DNA from: Candidatus Saccharicenans sp.
GTDB taxonomy: Bacteria > Acidobacteriota > Aminicenantia > Aminicenantales > Saccharicenantaceae
Assembly: GCA_024653215.1 (NCBI GenBank)
Contig: JANLFU010000002.1
Coordinates: 83,337 to 147,336, forward strand
Reading direction: 5' to 3'
DNA: 64,000 bases
Made by a program: the position numbers and the translations under genes. Positions 42,730-50,654 of this stretch are shown here, in pieces. How positions within the stretch are numbered: the first letter of the stretch is position 1; each line of letters starts with the position of its first letter. The notes below the pieces were generated by a model. That model did not search any database. It saw nothing but the letters and a program-made list of their open reading frames with translations, and was not told where the DNA came from.

Positions 42730-44412
42730 TCAGTTGCGTCCGGCGTTCTGTTCCAGGAGTTCCCGGGCCATCTGCAGGCTGGCCTCGGTCAGCCTGGTGC
42801 CGGCAATGAGGCGGGCGATTTCTTCCGGCCGGTCCTTGTCCCGGAGTTTTCTCACCAGGGTGTAAGTCCGGTCTTTTTCCGTTTTCTTCTCGATCCGGAA
42901 GTGATGGCTGGCGGCCGAGGCTATCTGGGGAAGATGGGTGATGCACAGCACCTGGTGGCGGCGGGCTAACTGCTGCAGCTTCCTGGCCACGAAGTCGGCC
43001 GTTTTGCCGCCGATACCCGAATCGATCTCGTCAAAGATAAGCGTCCGTCCCTTCTCCGCCTCTTTTCCCAGCGACTTGAAGGCCAGCATGATTCGCGATA
43101 GCTCTCCACCGGAGGCGATCCGCCGCAGTGGCCGTAGCTCTTCGCCCGGGTTGGGGGAGAGGATGAATTCCAGTTCCTCGGCTCCCAGGTCGCGGATGGT
43201 GGACGGGTTTTCAAGCGACGGCGATAGCGGCCGGAACTCCACTTTGAACCGGGCCTTGCTCATGGCCAGCTGCGCCAGCTCCTTGACGATTAGCTGCTCC
43301 AGCTCGCCGGCCCTTTCCTGGCGAAGCCTGGTCAGCTGGCCGCACAGCCGCCGGTAGTCCTCGAAGGCGCTTTTTATCTCCCGCTCCAGGTCGGACAGCT
43401 TTTCCTCGCTTTTTTCCAGCTCTTCTTTTTCTTTTTTGATGTTGTCCAGGTGGGCCAGAATCTCTGTGATACTCGGTCCGTATTTTCTCTTCAGCTTCTC
43501 TATGAGGCTCAACCTTTCTTCAATTTCTTCCAGCCTTTCTGGCGAGGGAGCGTATTTATCGCGCAGGTCGATCAGGTTCCCGGCCAGCTCCTTTAAGTAA
43601 ATGTTGAAATCGGCCAGCTGCAGGCGGTTTCCTTCGAGCTCGGGAAAGAAATTCTGTAGCTCGGAAACGATGTTTTCCAGTCTCTTCAGGCCGGCCACCA
43701 GCGACTCCTCGCTTTCGTAGGAAATGTCTATGGCCTGGTTGACCAGGATGGCGATTTTCTCCGAGTTTTTGAGGATGGCCCGTTCCTGTAGAAGCTCCTC
43801 GTCTTCTCCCGGCCGTAGCCCGGCCTGCTCGATTTCTTTGACCTGGAAGTTGATGAAGTCAAGCCGCTGGGCCCGTTCCTTCTGCCGGGCAGTGAGTTCT
43901 TCTTTCTGACGGATAAGGGCCCGGAGCAGGGAAGCCGCCTGCCGGACCTTCTCCTTGAGATCCGCCGCCTCGGCAAAGTCGTCCAGGAATTTCAGGTGGT
44001 TGGAGGTATCCAGCAGGAAGATGTGGTCGTTCTGCCCGTAGATATCTATCAGCAGTTCGCCCAGTTCCTTGAGCTTCTTGAGCGGGACCAGCAGTCCGTT
44101 GAGGTAGGACTTGCTCAGACCCTGGCTGGAAATTATTCGCTGCAGGAAAAGCTGGTTCCCATTTTCCAGTTCCAGGTCTTCCGGCAGGGACCTGCGGTCC
44201 TGGACTTCAAACACGGCCTCGACCGAGGCCTCTTCCTTGCCGGTGCGGATGAGGTCAGCCTGGGCTTTTTCTCCAAGCAGAAGCTTCAGGGCATCGATGA
44301 TGATTGATTTCCCGGCGCCGGTCTCCCCGGTCAGGATGGTGAAGCCGGACTCCAGCTCCAGCTCCAGGTCTTCGATGGTTGCCAGGTTCTTAATTCTAAG
44401 GTAACGAATCAT
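42730..44412 (-). CDS. recN: DNA repair protein RecN
   Basis: 560 aa SMC-like ATPase. The Walker A motif ILTGETGAGKSIIIDALKLLLG is at ~28-48. Two coiled-coil arms (about 150-235 and 290-370) follow, then the signature LSRIMLAFKSLG (~440-455) and the Walker B/D-loop LIFDEIDSGIGGKTADFVARK (~465). It helps cohesion and repair of double-strand breaks. It is the last gene of the PASTA-rpe-bamD operon, 33 bp after the S8 protease. A LexA-type operator was not seen, in keeping with transcription from the operon promoter. Confidence 0.95.
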   Translation of the reverse strand: MIRYLRIKNLATIEDLELELESGFTILTGETGAGKSIIIDALKLLLGEKAQADLIRTGKEEASVEAVFEVQDRRSLPEDLELENGNQLFLQRIISSQGLSKSYLNGLLVPLKKLKELGELLIDIYGQNDHIFLLDTSNHLKFLDDFAEAADLKEKVRQAASLLRALIRQKEELTARQKERAQRLDFINFQVKEIEQAGLRPGEDEELLQERAILKNSEKIAILVNQAIDISYESEESLVAGLKRLENIVSELQNFFPELEGNRLQLADFNIYLKELAGNLIDLRDKYAPSPERLEEIEERLSLIEKLKRKYGPSITEILAHLDNIKKEKEELEKSEEKLSDLEREIKSAFEDYRRLCGQLTRLRQERAGELEQLIVKELAQLAMSKARFKVEFRPLSPSLENPSTIRDLGAEELEFILSPNPGEELRPLRRIASGGELSRIMLAFKSLGKEAEKGRTLIFDEIDSGIGGKTADFVARKLQQLARRHQVLCITHLPQIASAASHHFRIEKKTEKDRTYTLVRKLRDKDRPEEIARLIAGTRLTEASLQMARELLEQNAGRN

Positions 44413-44445
44413 CCTTCAGCCACAACCGGGCCGCATCCTGTCTTG

Positions 44446-45879
44446 CTATTTCACTATCTTGAACGGCGACAGGGCCCGCTCGGTGTTAATGCGACCATAG
44501 CCGGCATAGTCATCCCGGCCGGCGGCTTCGATATCGTCCGGGGTATACCTGATGAGCTTCATGATGTCCCCCGGGCTCAACCAGGGCTTGCTGGCCTTGA
44601 CCAGGGCAGCAAAACCGGCCACGTGGGGCGAGGCCATGGAAGTGCCGGTGGCAAAGGCATAGGGCAGGTAACCCGGCTCGGTCATGGCCACCGGGATGGC
44701 GCTCAGCACCCAGACCCCGGGTGCGGCCACGTCAATCTGCGGCCCGCTGTTCGAGAAATCGGCCCACTCGTCGTTGTAATCGCTGGCTGCCACTGCCAGG
44801 CAGAATTCGTCGTAGGCTGCCGGGTAGAGCACCCCGGCCACGCCATCATTGCCGGCGGCAGCAACCAGCACTATGCCTTTGTTGAAAGCATATTCCAGGG
44901 CCGCCCTCAGGGCCTGGGCCGGTTCGTCTCCTCCCACGCTCATGTTGATGACTCCGACTTTAGCCTGTCCCGAACTGTAATCGGCAGCCCAGACCAGGGC
45001 TTCGATCAGGTCGGAATAATCGCCCTCGCCTTCGGCCGAGATAATTTTCCCGGGCAGCAGGCGGCAGTCCCAGGCCACTCCGGCAATGCCCTCGGTATTG
45101 TTGGTGGCGGCGGCGATGATGCCGGCCACATGGGTTCCATGCCAGTGGTCGTCCATGGCATCGTTGTCATCGTTGATGAAGTCCTTGCCGGTGGAAATAA
45201 CCTTGCTGGCCAGGTCGGGATGGGTGTAATCAATTCCGGAATCCAGCACGGCAATCAGCAGGTTGGGGTCGCCCTTGGCAAAGTCCCAGGCCCCGGTGGC
45301 CTTGATGTCGGCCCGGTTCTTACCGGTGGGGCTGCCGGGAATCTGCAGGGTACCGCCGGGGTTGTAGAGGGCATACTGGTAGCGAAATAACTGGTCATTG
45401 GGCTGGGCGGCCAGCCGCAGCTTGTAATCCGGCTCGGCATAGAGGACATCCGGGTTATTCTTCAGGGCGGCCAGGGTTTCCTCAACCGTGCTTTCGCCCA
45501 CCTTCATCACATAGACATTTATCCTTGGAATGAGCTTGTAGTCGCGGGGCTGGTAGGCCCGGAGAATGTTCTCGGTGGATTGAGTGGAAAGTTCCGGCTT
45601 GAACCTGACCAGGATTTTCTCTGAAGAGTATTTCGGGCCACCGGGCAGGCTCACCGGCTGGCTGATGGCCTTGATCCGGGCCGGCGGGGCCGGGTTCAAC
45701 CTTGACTTCAGGGTCTCTTCCAGCCGGCCGGAAGACTTCTGGCCGGAAGCGGCCAGCCTGTCCTTGAGCTTATTCTGGGCCCCGGACTGGGTGGCCGTGA
45801 TGACCAGCACCAGGGCCAGTAAAATCGATATGGCTACCGGCAAAAACCGGCATTTTTTCTTAAGGTTGGTGGTTGCCAT
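44446..45879 (-). CDS. Secreted S8-family serine protease (subtilisin/thermitase-like)
   Basis: 477 aa. A signal peptide (1-35, ending SGAQ) is followed by an Inhibitor-I9-like propeptide region (KILVRFKPELS to ~150), then the catalytic domain: Asp in AVLDSGIDYTHPDL (~213), His in DHWHGTHVAGIIAA (~247) and Ser in GTSMASPHVAGFAAL (~411). AAAGNDG holds the oxyanion Asn. All triad residues are present. Extracellular or periplasmic proteolysis is expected, for nutrition or envelope maintenance. GGGAGG precedes ATG 45879. It lies 21 bp after the barrel-protein gene and 33 bp before recN. Confidence 0.92.
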   Translation of the reverse strand: MATTNLKKKCRFLPVAISILLALVLVITATQSGAQNKLKDRLAASGQKSSGRLEETLKSRLNPAPPARIKAISQPVSLPGGPKYSSEKILVRFKPELSTQSTENILRAYQPRDYKLIPRINVYVMKVGESTVEETLAALKNNPDVLYAEPDYKLRLAAQPNDQLFRYQYALYNPGGTLQIPGSPTGKNRADIKATGAWDFAKGDPNLLIAVLDSGIDYTHPDLASKVISTGKDFINDDNDAMDDHWHGTHVAGIIAAATNNTEGIAGVAWDCRLLPGKIISAEGEGDYSDLIEALVWAADYSSGQAKVGVINMSVGGDEPAQALRAALEYAFNKGIVLVAAAGNDGVAGVLYPAAYDEFCLAVAASDYNDEWADFSNSGPQIDVAAPGVWVLSAIPVAMTEPGYLPYAFATGTSMASPHVAGFAALVKASKPWLSPGDIMKLIRYTPDDIEAAGRDDYAGYGRINTERALSPFKIVK

Positions 45880-45900
45880 CTGTGTCCTCCCTTCCAGACC

Positions 45901-46689
45901 TTAGAAACCGTAATAGATGCTCAGGCCGCCGCCGATTCCCGTCCTGGAACCCGGAAAGATCCGGACCTTCGGGACAACCGTAATCTTGTCCACCAGGAAG
46001 AAGCTCCAGCCGGCGGTGATGGAGATATAGCTTGAGCCCTTGAGATCCACGGTCTGTTCGCCTTCCAGGTCTTCAATCTTTTCTTTCATCTTGAACTTGC
46101 CCCAGAAATAAGAGCCGGCCACTTCCAGGAAGGGCTGGCTGCCTTCCAGGGCATCGTAGGTGATTATCAATCCGCCCGTGGCCTGAGACCAGGAAGGACT
46201 GGCCGTGGCCGTTCCCGGCACCACCAGGCCCGAGAGGTTAAAATCTTTCTTAAACCCCAGGTAAGAACTGAATTCAGCCATCAGTCCAAAATTGAAGTCA
46301 GAAGCCGGAAGCAGCCTGGCCTCGGCCCTGGCTCCAAACAGGAGCCCGGTGATGCTTCCGCCCTGGTATTCCAGGCTCAGCGGCAACTGGTCAAAGACCA
46401 CCCCGTTGGGCCGGGGCAAGCCCAGTCCGCCAAAAAAGCTCAGGTTGAACACATTTCCCAGATTTCTGGCCCGGAGTTCCAGCATCAGGTTGGTGGCTTT
46501 AAGGGTGGTGGTCTGGTCGGCCCATTTTATCCCGCGGGCGTAAAGTTCACCGGTCAGCCCGAATTCCCAGGCGGGCCTGTCATTACTCTGAGCTAGAAGT
46601 ACCTGGTCGCTGGCTGACAGCAGCCCCAGGACCAGGCTGACCACCAGGAACCCGGCCAGCCTTTTTGCCTTTCTTCCTCTTTCTGTCAT
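45901..46689 (-). CDS. Predicted outer-membrane beta-barrel protein, function unknown
   Basis: 262 aa from ATG 46689, which has GGGAGG upstream. An earlier ATG at 46704 overlaps the bamD stop as ATGA and would add five residues, so either is possible. It has a Sec signal (ending VLLAQS). The mature protein has alternating beta strands with many Gly and aromatic residues (EFGLTGELYARGIKW, LEVAGSYFWGKFKMKE) and a GIGGGLSIYYGF terminus with the final Phe recognised by BamA. The position next to bamD supports outer-membrane location. No family was recognised. Confidence 0.65.
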   Translation of the reverse strand: MTERGRKAKRLAGFLVVSLVLGLLSASDQVLLAQSNDRPAWEFGLTGELYARGIKWADQTTTLKATNLMLELRARNLGNVFNLSFFGGLGLPRPNGVVFDQLPLSLEYQGGSITGLLFGARAEARLLPASDFNFGLMAEFSSYLGFKKDFNLSGLVVPGTATASPSWSQATGGLIITYDALEGSQPFLEVAGSYFWGKFKMKEKIEDLEGEQTVDLKGSSYISITAGWSFFLVDKITVVPKVRIFPGSRTGIGGGLSIYYGF

Positions 46690-46700
46690 CGCATCCTCCC

Positions 46701-47537
46701 TCATTTGGTTGGCTTCGCCGGCTGCGCGGCTTTAGCGGCTTCATTCTTTTTAATCAGCTCTATCGATTTTATTCTTTTCTGGGCCTGCTTGACAAACTTG
46801 CTCTTCGGATAGTCCGAGATGAGCTTGGTGAAGTAGGGCAGGCTCTCGTCGTATTTCCTGGTCTTGAAGTAGCAATCGGCTATGTAAAAATACACGGCAT
46901 CCAGGCGCGGGAAGTCCGGGTAGGTGGTGATGATGGGCTGCAGACGGTTGAGGGCTGCCCGGTAGGACCTGGCCTTGTAATAGTATTCGCCTATCATCAG
47001 CTCGTGGGCGGCCAGGCGGTTCTCGCAGTCCTTGATCTTTTCGGCGGCCTGGGTGGCATACTCGCTGCTGGGATAATTGGCCACCACCTTCTTGAATTCA
47101 TTCAGGGCCTGGACGGTCTTGGTCTGGTCCCGTCCCGGCTTAAGGATGCCCTTGTAATGGGTCATGGCAATCTGGTACTGGCAGTAGGGGACCGAGGGGC
47201 TGGTCGGATAGAGGCTCATGAATTCCCGGTACTCGGCCGCGGCCAGGACCAGGTTGGCCTCGTCGCCCTTGCTGAAGTAGGTGTCGGCGATAAGCAGCTT
47301 GGCCCGCTGGGCGTAGAAACTGCGGGGGAAGGAATCCATCAGCTGCCGGAGAAAGAGCAGCCCTTTTTCAAAATCTTTCTTGATGTAGGTCTCGCCCAGC
47401 TTGTAGAGCGACTCGTCCGAAGCCAGGGTTTCCTGGGGCAGTGATTCCAGGGACAGCGGCTTCTTGCGGCAGGCGGTGGCTCCAAAGAAGATAAAGACCA
47501 GCGATAGGAGCAGGCTCAGAAAAAGTTTCTTGTTCAT
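46701..47537 (-). CDS. bamD: Outer-membrane assembly lipoprotein BamD
   Basis: 278 aa. It has a lipoprotein signal with lipobox GATAC (Cys23), then five TPR-like units including LGETYIKKDFEKGLLFLRQLMDSFPRSFYAQRAKLLIADTYF-type repeats and YYKARSYRAALNRLQPIITTYPDF, ending in a Lys/Ala-rich tail. It is the essential partner of BamA in folding outer-membrane barrels. It is 28 bp after rpe, and its stop overlaps the first possible start of the barrel gene. Confidence 0.88.
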   Translation of the reverse strand: MNKKLFLSLLLSLVFIFFGATACRKKPLSLESLPQETLASDESLYKLGETYIKKDFEKGLLFLRQLMDSFPRSFYAQRAKLLIADTYFSKGDEANLVLAAAEYREFMSLYPTSPSVPYCQYQIAMTHYKGILKPGRDQTKTVQALNEFKKVVANYPSSEYATQAAEKIKDCENRLAAHELMIGEYYYKARSYRAALNRLQPIITTYPDFPRLDAVYFYIADCYFKTRKYDESLPYFTKLISDYPKSKFVKQAQKRIKSIELIKKNEAAKAAQPAKPTK

Positions 47538-47565
47538 CTTGGCTACCTCTATTACCTCTATTCCG

Positions 47566-48249
47566 TTATTTTTTTCTGCCGTATTTCTGGTTGAATTCGG
47601 CGGCCACGGCTTTCATCTTCTTTATGGTCTCAACCGGGTCCCCGGCCCCGTAGACCGAGGAGCCGCAGATGGCGATGTTCATTCCCAGCTCGAACAGCGA
47701 GGCCAGGTTGTCCAGCTTGACCCCGCCGTCGACGGCAATGAGCGTCTGAAGCCCCCTGTCCGCTATCTGGCGGCTCAGCCGCTGAATTTTCTTCCCGGTG
47801 GCCGGGATGAACTTCTGGCCGCCCCAGCCCGGGTTGACCGTCATGATGACCACGAAGTCCAGGTCTTCCAGCACCTCGCTCAGCAGCTCGGCCGGCGTGG
47901 CCGGGTTGAGGGCCAGTCCGGCCTTGCGCCCGGCTTCCTTGATGGTGGCCAGGTCCTTGTGGGCGTGCCGGGAAGCTTCCAGGTGGAAGGACAGCCAGTC
48001 GGCCCCGGCTTCCAGGAAGAGCGGGATCATCTTGGCCGGGTTGTCCACCATCAGATGGACGTTGAGCGGCAGCCTGGTTTTCTCACGCAGGGCGGCCACC
48101 AGCTGGTGGCCGAAGGTGATGTTGGGCACGAAGTGGCCGTCCATGACATCTATGTGCACCATGTCGGCCTGGCCCTGCTCGGCCAGGGCCACGGCTTCCG
48201 CCAGGCGAGAAAAATCGGCCGATAGAATCGAAGGGGCTATGTAATACAT
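47566..48249 (-). CDS. rpe: Ribulose-phosphate 3-epimerase
   Basis: 227 aa TIM barrel. Motifs are IAPSILSADFSRLAEAV at the N-terminus, VHIDVMDGHFVPNITFG (~31), PLNVHLMVDNP, VVIMTVNPGWGGQKFIP (~137) and AVDGGVKLDN (~175), with the catalytic Asp pair in the second and last. It interconverts ribulose 5-phosphate and xylulose 5-phosphate in the pentose-phosphate pathway. It starts at the base next to the PASTA gene stop, so it is translationally coupled. Confidence 0.96.
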   Translation of the reverse strand: MYYIAPSILSADFSRLAEAVALAEQGQADMVHIDVMDGHFVPNITFGHQLVAALREKTRLPLNVHLMVDNPAKMIPLFLEAGADWLSFHLEASRHAHKDLATIKEAGRKAGLALNPATPAELLSEVLEDLDFVVIMTVNPGWGGQKFIPATGKKIQRLSRQIADRGLQTLIAVDGGVKLDNLASLFELGMNIAICGSSVYGAGDPVETIKKMKAVAAEFNQKYGRKK

Positions 48250-48975
48250 TTAACGGCTGACCTCCAGGCTGATGGGATTCCGTTTCTGGATGGGGTAGCC
48301 TCCCGGCGGGTTCTGCCGGATGATGACCCCCTTTTCCAGGCCCGGGTAGTAGACATGCCTGATGTCCTCGACCTTGAAACCGGCCCGCTGCAGCCAGGCC
48401 GTCACCCGGTCAACCTTGCGCCCTATCAGGTCGGGCATCAGGTATTTTGTCTCCGGTTCTCCCTGGCTGACCAGGAAGCCAACCGGGTGGTTTCTCTCGA
48501 CCACGGTTTCGGCCGGCGGGTCCTGGGCGATTATCCTTCCGGCCGGGTAGCGGCGGTTGTGGATCTGCGACAGCGGTCCCCGCGACAGGCCCCTCTGCCT
48601 CATGTCCAGGGTGGATTGCTCCAGGCTTTTTCCGGCATACAGGGGAACGGTTACGGCCTCACTGCCCGAGCTTACCACCACCTGTATCTGGCGGTTGACC
48701 TTGAGGCGCGAGCCGGGAGCCGGGTCCTGGCTGATGATGCGGCCCTGGCCGACTTCCTCGGAAAACTGGTAGCCGGAAACGGCCAGGCCGAGGTCTCGCT
48801 TCTGGAGTTCCTGCCGGGCCTGGTCCACGGTCTTGCCGGCGATGTCGGGGACATAGACCATCTCGTCGCTCAGGATTATCTGGGAAGAAATGACCGCCCC
48901 GCCGAAGAAGAAAATCAGAACCAGCAGGAGAATGTTGATGACATCCAGATACCAGTAGCTTTTATTGCCGGCCAT
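48250..48975 (-). CDS. Membrane-anchored protein with three PASTA domains
   Basis: 241 aa. A short N-terminus and one membrane helix (about 12-32) are followed by three PASTA repeats. These are VYVPDIAGKTVDQARQELQKR (~40-105), VTVPLYAGKSLEQSTLDMRQR (~108-172) and YLMPDLIGRKVDRVTAWLQRA (~175-241). PASTA units bind peptidoglycan stem peptides in kinases and PBPs. Here no kinase or transpeptidase domain is fused. It is the first gene of a six-gene operon with rpe, bamD, the barrel protein, the protease and recN. The role could be anchoring to, or sensing of, the cell wall. Confidence 0.88.
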   Translation of the reverse strand: MAGNKSYWYLDVINILLLVLIFFFGGAVISSQIILSDEMVYVPDIAGKTVDQARQELQKRDLGLAVSGYQFSEEVGQGRIISQDPAPGSRLKVNRQIQVVVSSGSEAVTVPLYAGKSLEQSTLDMRQRGLSRGPLSQIHNRRYPAGRIIAQDPPAETVVERNHPVGFLVSQGEPETKYLMPDLIGRKVDRVTAWLQRAGFKVEDIRHVYYPGLEKGVIIRQNPPGGYPIQKRNPISLEVSR

Positions 48976-49116
48976 AGGTTTTGATAATTAAGTCAAATCC
49001 GTCCAAGAATTACAGCTTTATTAATATCACATATCATTATACGAGTAAATAAGGATAGCGTTGCATGGCCGGGGGAAGGTCGGGCTTAAAGGCGCGGTTT
49101 TCTGACCGGGCCGTGG

Positions 49117-49145
49117 TTGTGAGAACAACCGGATAGGGTTATAAT
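49117..49145 (+). promoter_or_regulatory. Putative sigma70 promoter of threonine aldolase
   Basis: TTGTGA (49117-49122), 17-bp spacer, TATAAT (49140-49145). The leader of about 90 nt carries palindrome copy B immediately before the ribosome-binding site. Confidence 0.55.
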
Positions 49146-49206
49146 TGTTAGACCCGGGACCGGTTCAACGGGTCGGCCCGGGAAGTTTCAGCTCGATAAT
49201 TTATTA

Positions 49207-49230
49207 ATATATGAACGTTCATTCATATAT
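49207..49230. repeat. 24-bp palindrome, copy B (ATATATGAA-N6-TTCATATAT)
   Basis: Centre CGTTCA, which makes GAACGTTC an inner palindrome. It ends one base before AAGGAG, the ribosome-binding site of the threonine aldolase gene, so a bound protein or a formed hairpin could affect transcription or translation of that gene. Copies A and C are at 25414 and 62539. Confidence 0.75.
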
Positions 49231-49242
49231 AAGGAGAACGCG

Positions 49243-50277
49243 ATGAAACCCTTTTCAGATTTCAGGAGCGACACGGTCACCAGGCCAACCGAGGAGATGC
49301 GCCGGGCCATGATGGAGGCCGAGGTGGGTGATGACGTCCTGGGCGACGACCCCACCGTCCAGAAGCTGGAAGAACTGGCCGCTTCCATCATGGGCAAGGA
49401 GGCCGGGCTGTTTGTCCCCTCCGGCACCATGGGCAACTCCATTGCCGTCAAGATGTGGACCAGGGAGCTGGAAGAGGTCATCGTCGAGGAAAAGTCTCAC
49501 ATCTATAACATGGAATCAACCCATATGACCTTTATTTCCCGGGTGACCCCGCGGCCGCTGCCCTCCAGGCGCGGGACCATGGACCCGGAACTGGTCAGAA
49601 AGCACGTCCGTCTGCCCTCGGTTCATACCCCGCTGACTTCTCTCATCTGCCTGGAAAATACCCACAACAACTGGGGCGGGGCGGTCGTGCCGCTCGAGAA
49701 TTTCAAGGAAATCAGGAAAATTGCCGACGAGTTCGGACTGAAGGTTCACCTGGACGGGGCCCGGATTTTTAATGCCAGCCAGGCTTCGGGCGTGCCGGTA
49801 AAGGAATATGCCAGGCACTGCGACTCGGTGATGTTCTGCCTGAGCAAGGGGTTGTCCTCGCCGGTTGGCTCGATGCTGGTCTCCGACCGCCAGACCATAG
49901 ATTATGCCCGGCGGCTGAGAAAGGCCCTGGGCGGCGGGTTGAGGCAGGTGGGGGTGCTGGCCGCTTGCGGTCTCATTTCCCTCACTAAGATGGTCGACCG
50001 CTTGAAGGATGACCATGCCCGGGCCAGAAGGATGGCCCAGGCCATACATGACCTGCCCGGAATTACCCTTAACCCCGATGAAGTCGAAACCAACATCATC
50101 ATTTTTTATTTCAACCATCCACGCCTGACCATTCCCGAGCTGGTCAACCGCCTGAAGGAAAAGGGTATCCTGTGCCTGGCGGTTTTTGGCGGGGTCAGGC
50201 TGGTCACCCACAAGGACGTTGACGACGAGGATGTCGATCGGGCCATAAAGGCCTTCCGGGAAATCCTGGCTTCATAG
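49243..50277 (+). CDS. ltaE: Low-specificity L-threonine aldolase
   Basis: 344 aa PLP enzyme. FRSDTVTRPTEEMRRAM at the start and VGDDVLGDDPTVQKLE (~28) are family signatures. FVPSGTMGN (~62), HLDGARIFNAS (~168) and the PLP lysine in MFCLSKGLSSPVGS (~203) complete the site. It cleaves L-threonine or L-allo-threonine to glycine and acetaldehyde. It is monocistronic behind palindrome copy B, which suggests dedicated control by the factor that recognises it. Confidence 0.92.
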   Translation: MKPFSDFRSDTVTRPTEEMRRAMMEAEVGDDVLGDDPTVQKLEELAASIMGKEAGLFVPSGTMGNSIAVKMWTRELEEVIVEEKSHIYNMESTHMTFISRVTPRPLPSRRGTMDPELVRKHVRLPSVHTPLTSLICLENTHNNWGGAVVPLENFKEIRKIADEFGLKVHLDGARIFNASQASGVPVKEYARHCDSVMFCLSKGLSSPVGSMLVSDRQTIDYARRLRKALGGGLRQVGVLAACGLISLTKMVDRLKDDHARARRMAQAIHDLPGITLNPDEVETNIIIFYFNHPRLTIPELVNRLKEKGILCLAVFGGVRLVTHKDVDDEDVDRAIKAFREILAS

Positions 50278-50654
50278 GTGCGGCTGGCTTGAATTCTTAA
50301 TGCCCAACTAAGGGAAAAGATTGGCGAGATTAGAGAAGGTTGCCGGAGATCGGGTGAGGTTTAAGAAGATTATTAAAGCGCCGGAGCTTAGCCCGCTCGG
50401 CCCGGTTTCACCGGCTGGCGATTTTGCGGTGGATTTCGTCCTGATCAAAGGAAGCCCGGGCTGGCCTGGCCGGTAATTTATCAGCAGGCATGAATTTATG
50501 GTGACAGGCCAAATTTATAATAAAAGGAATGGGAGAAAATAGATATAATACTGGCCTGTCCCTGAAATTTTAATTTACGGTCTGAACCAATAAAACGGCT
50601 CGGACCCGAAATTGGCTGAGAATTCTCGAGACAAGCCGGAGCAAGGAGTGAACC
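50278..50654. other. Intergenic region before lpdA
   Basis: 377 bp. TATAAT occurs at 50544-50549, but with no good -35. A short coding-like stretch around 50400-50475 on the minus strand (RASFDQDEIHRKIASR) is too small to call and may be a gene remnant. Otherwise nothing was recognised. Confidence 0.4.

Noticed and set aside
49146..49206. Riboswitch in the threonine aldolase leader
   Set aside because: GC-rich inverted repeats are present, but the arrangement does not match a glycine or other known aptamer. The palindrome next to the ribosome-binding site is a simpler explanation for control.
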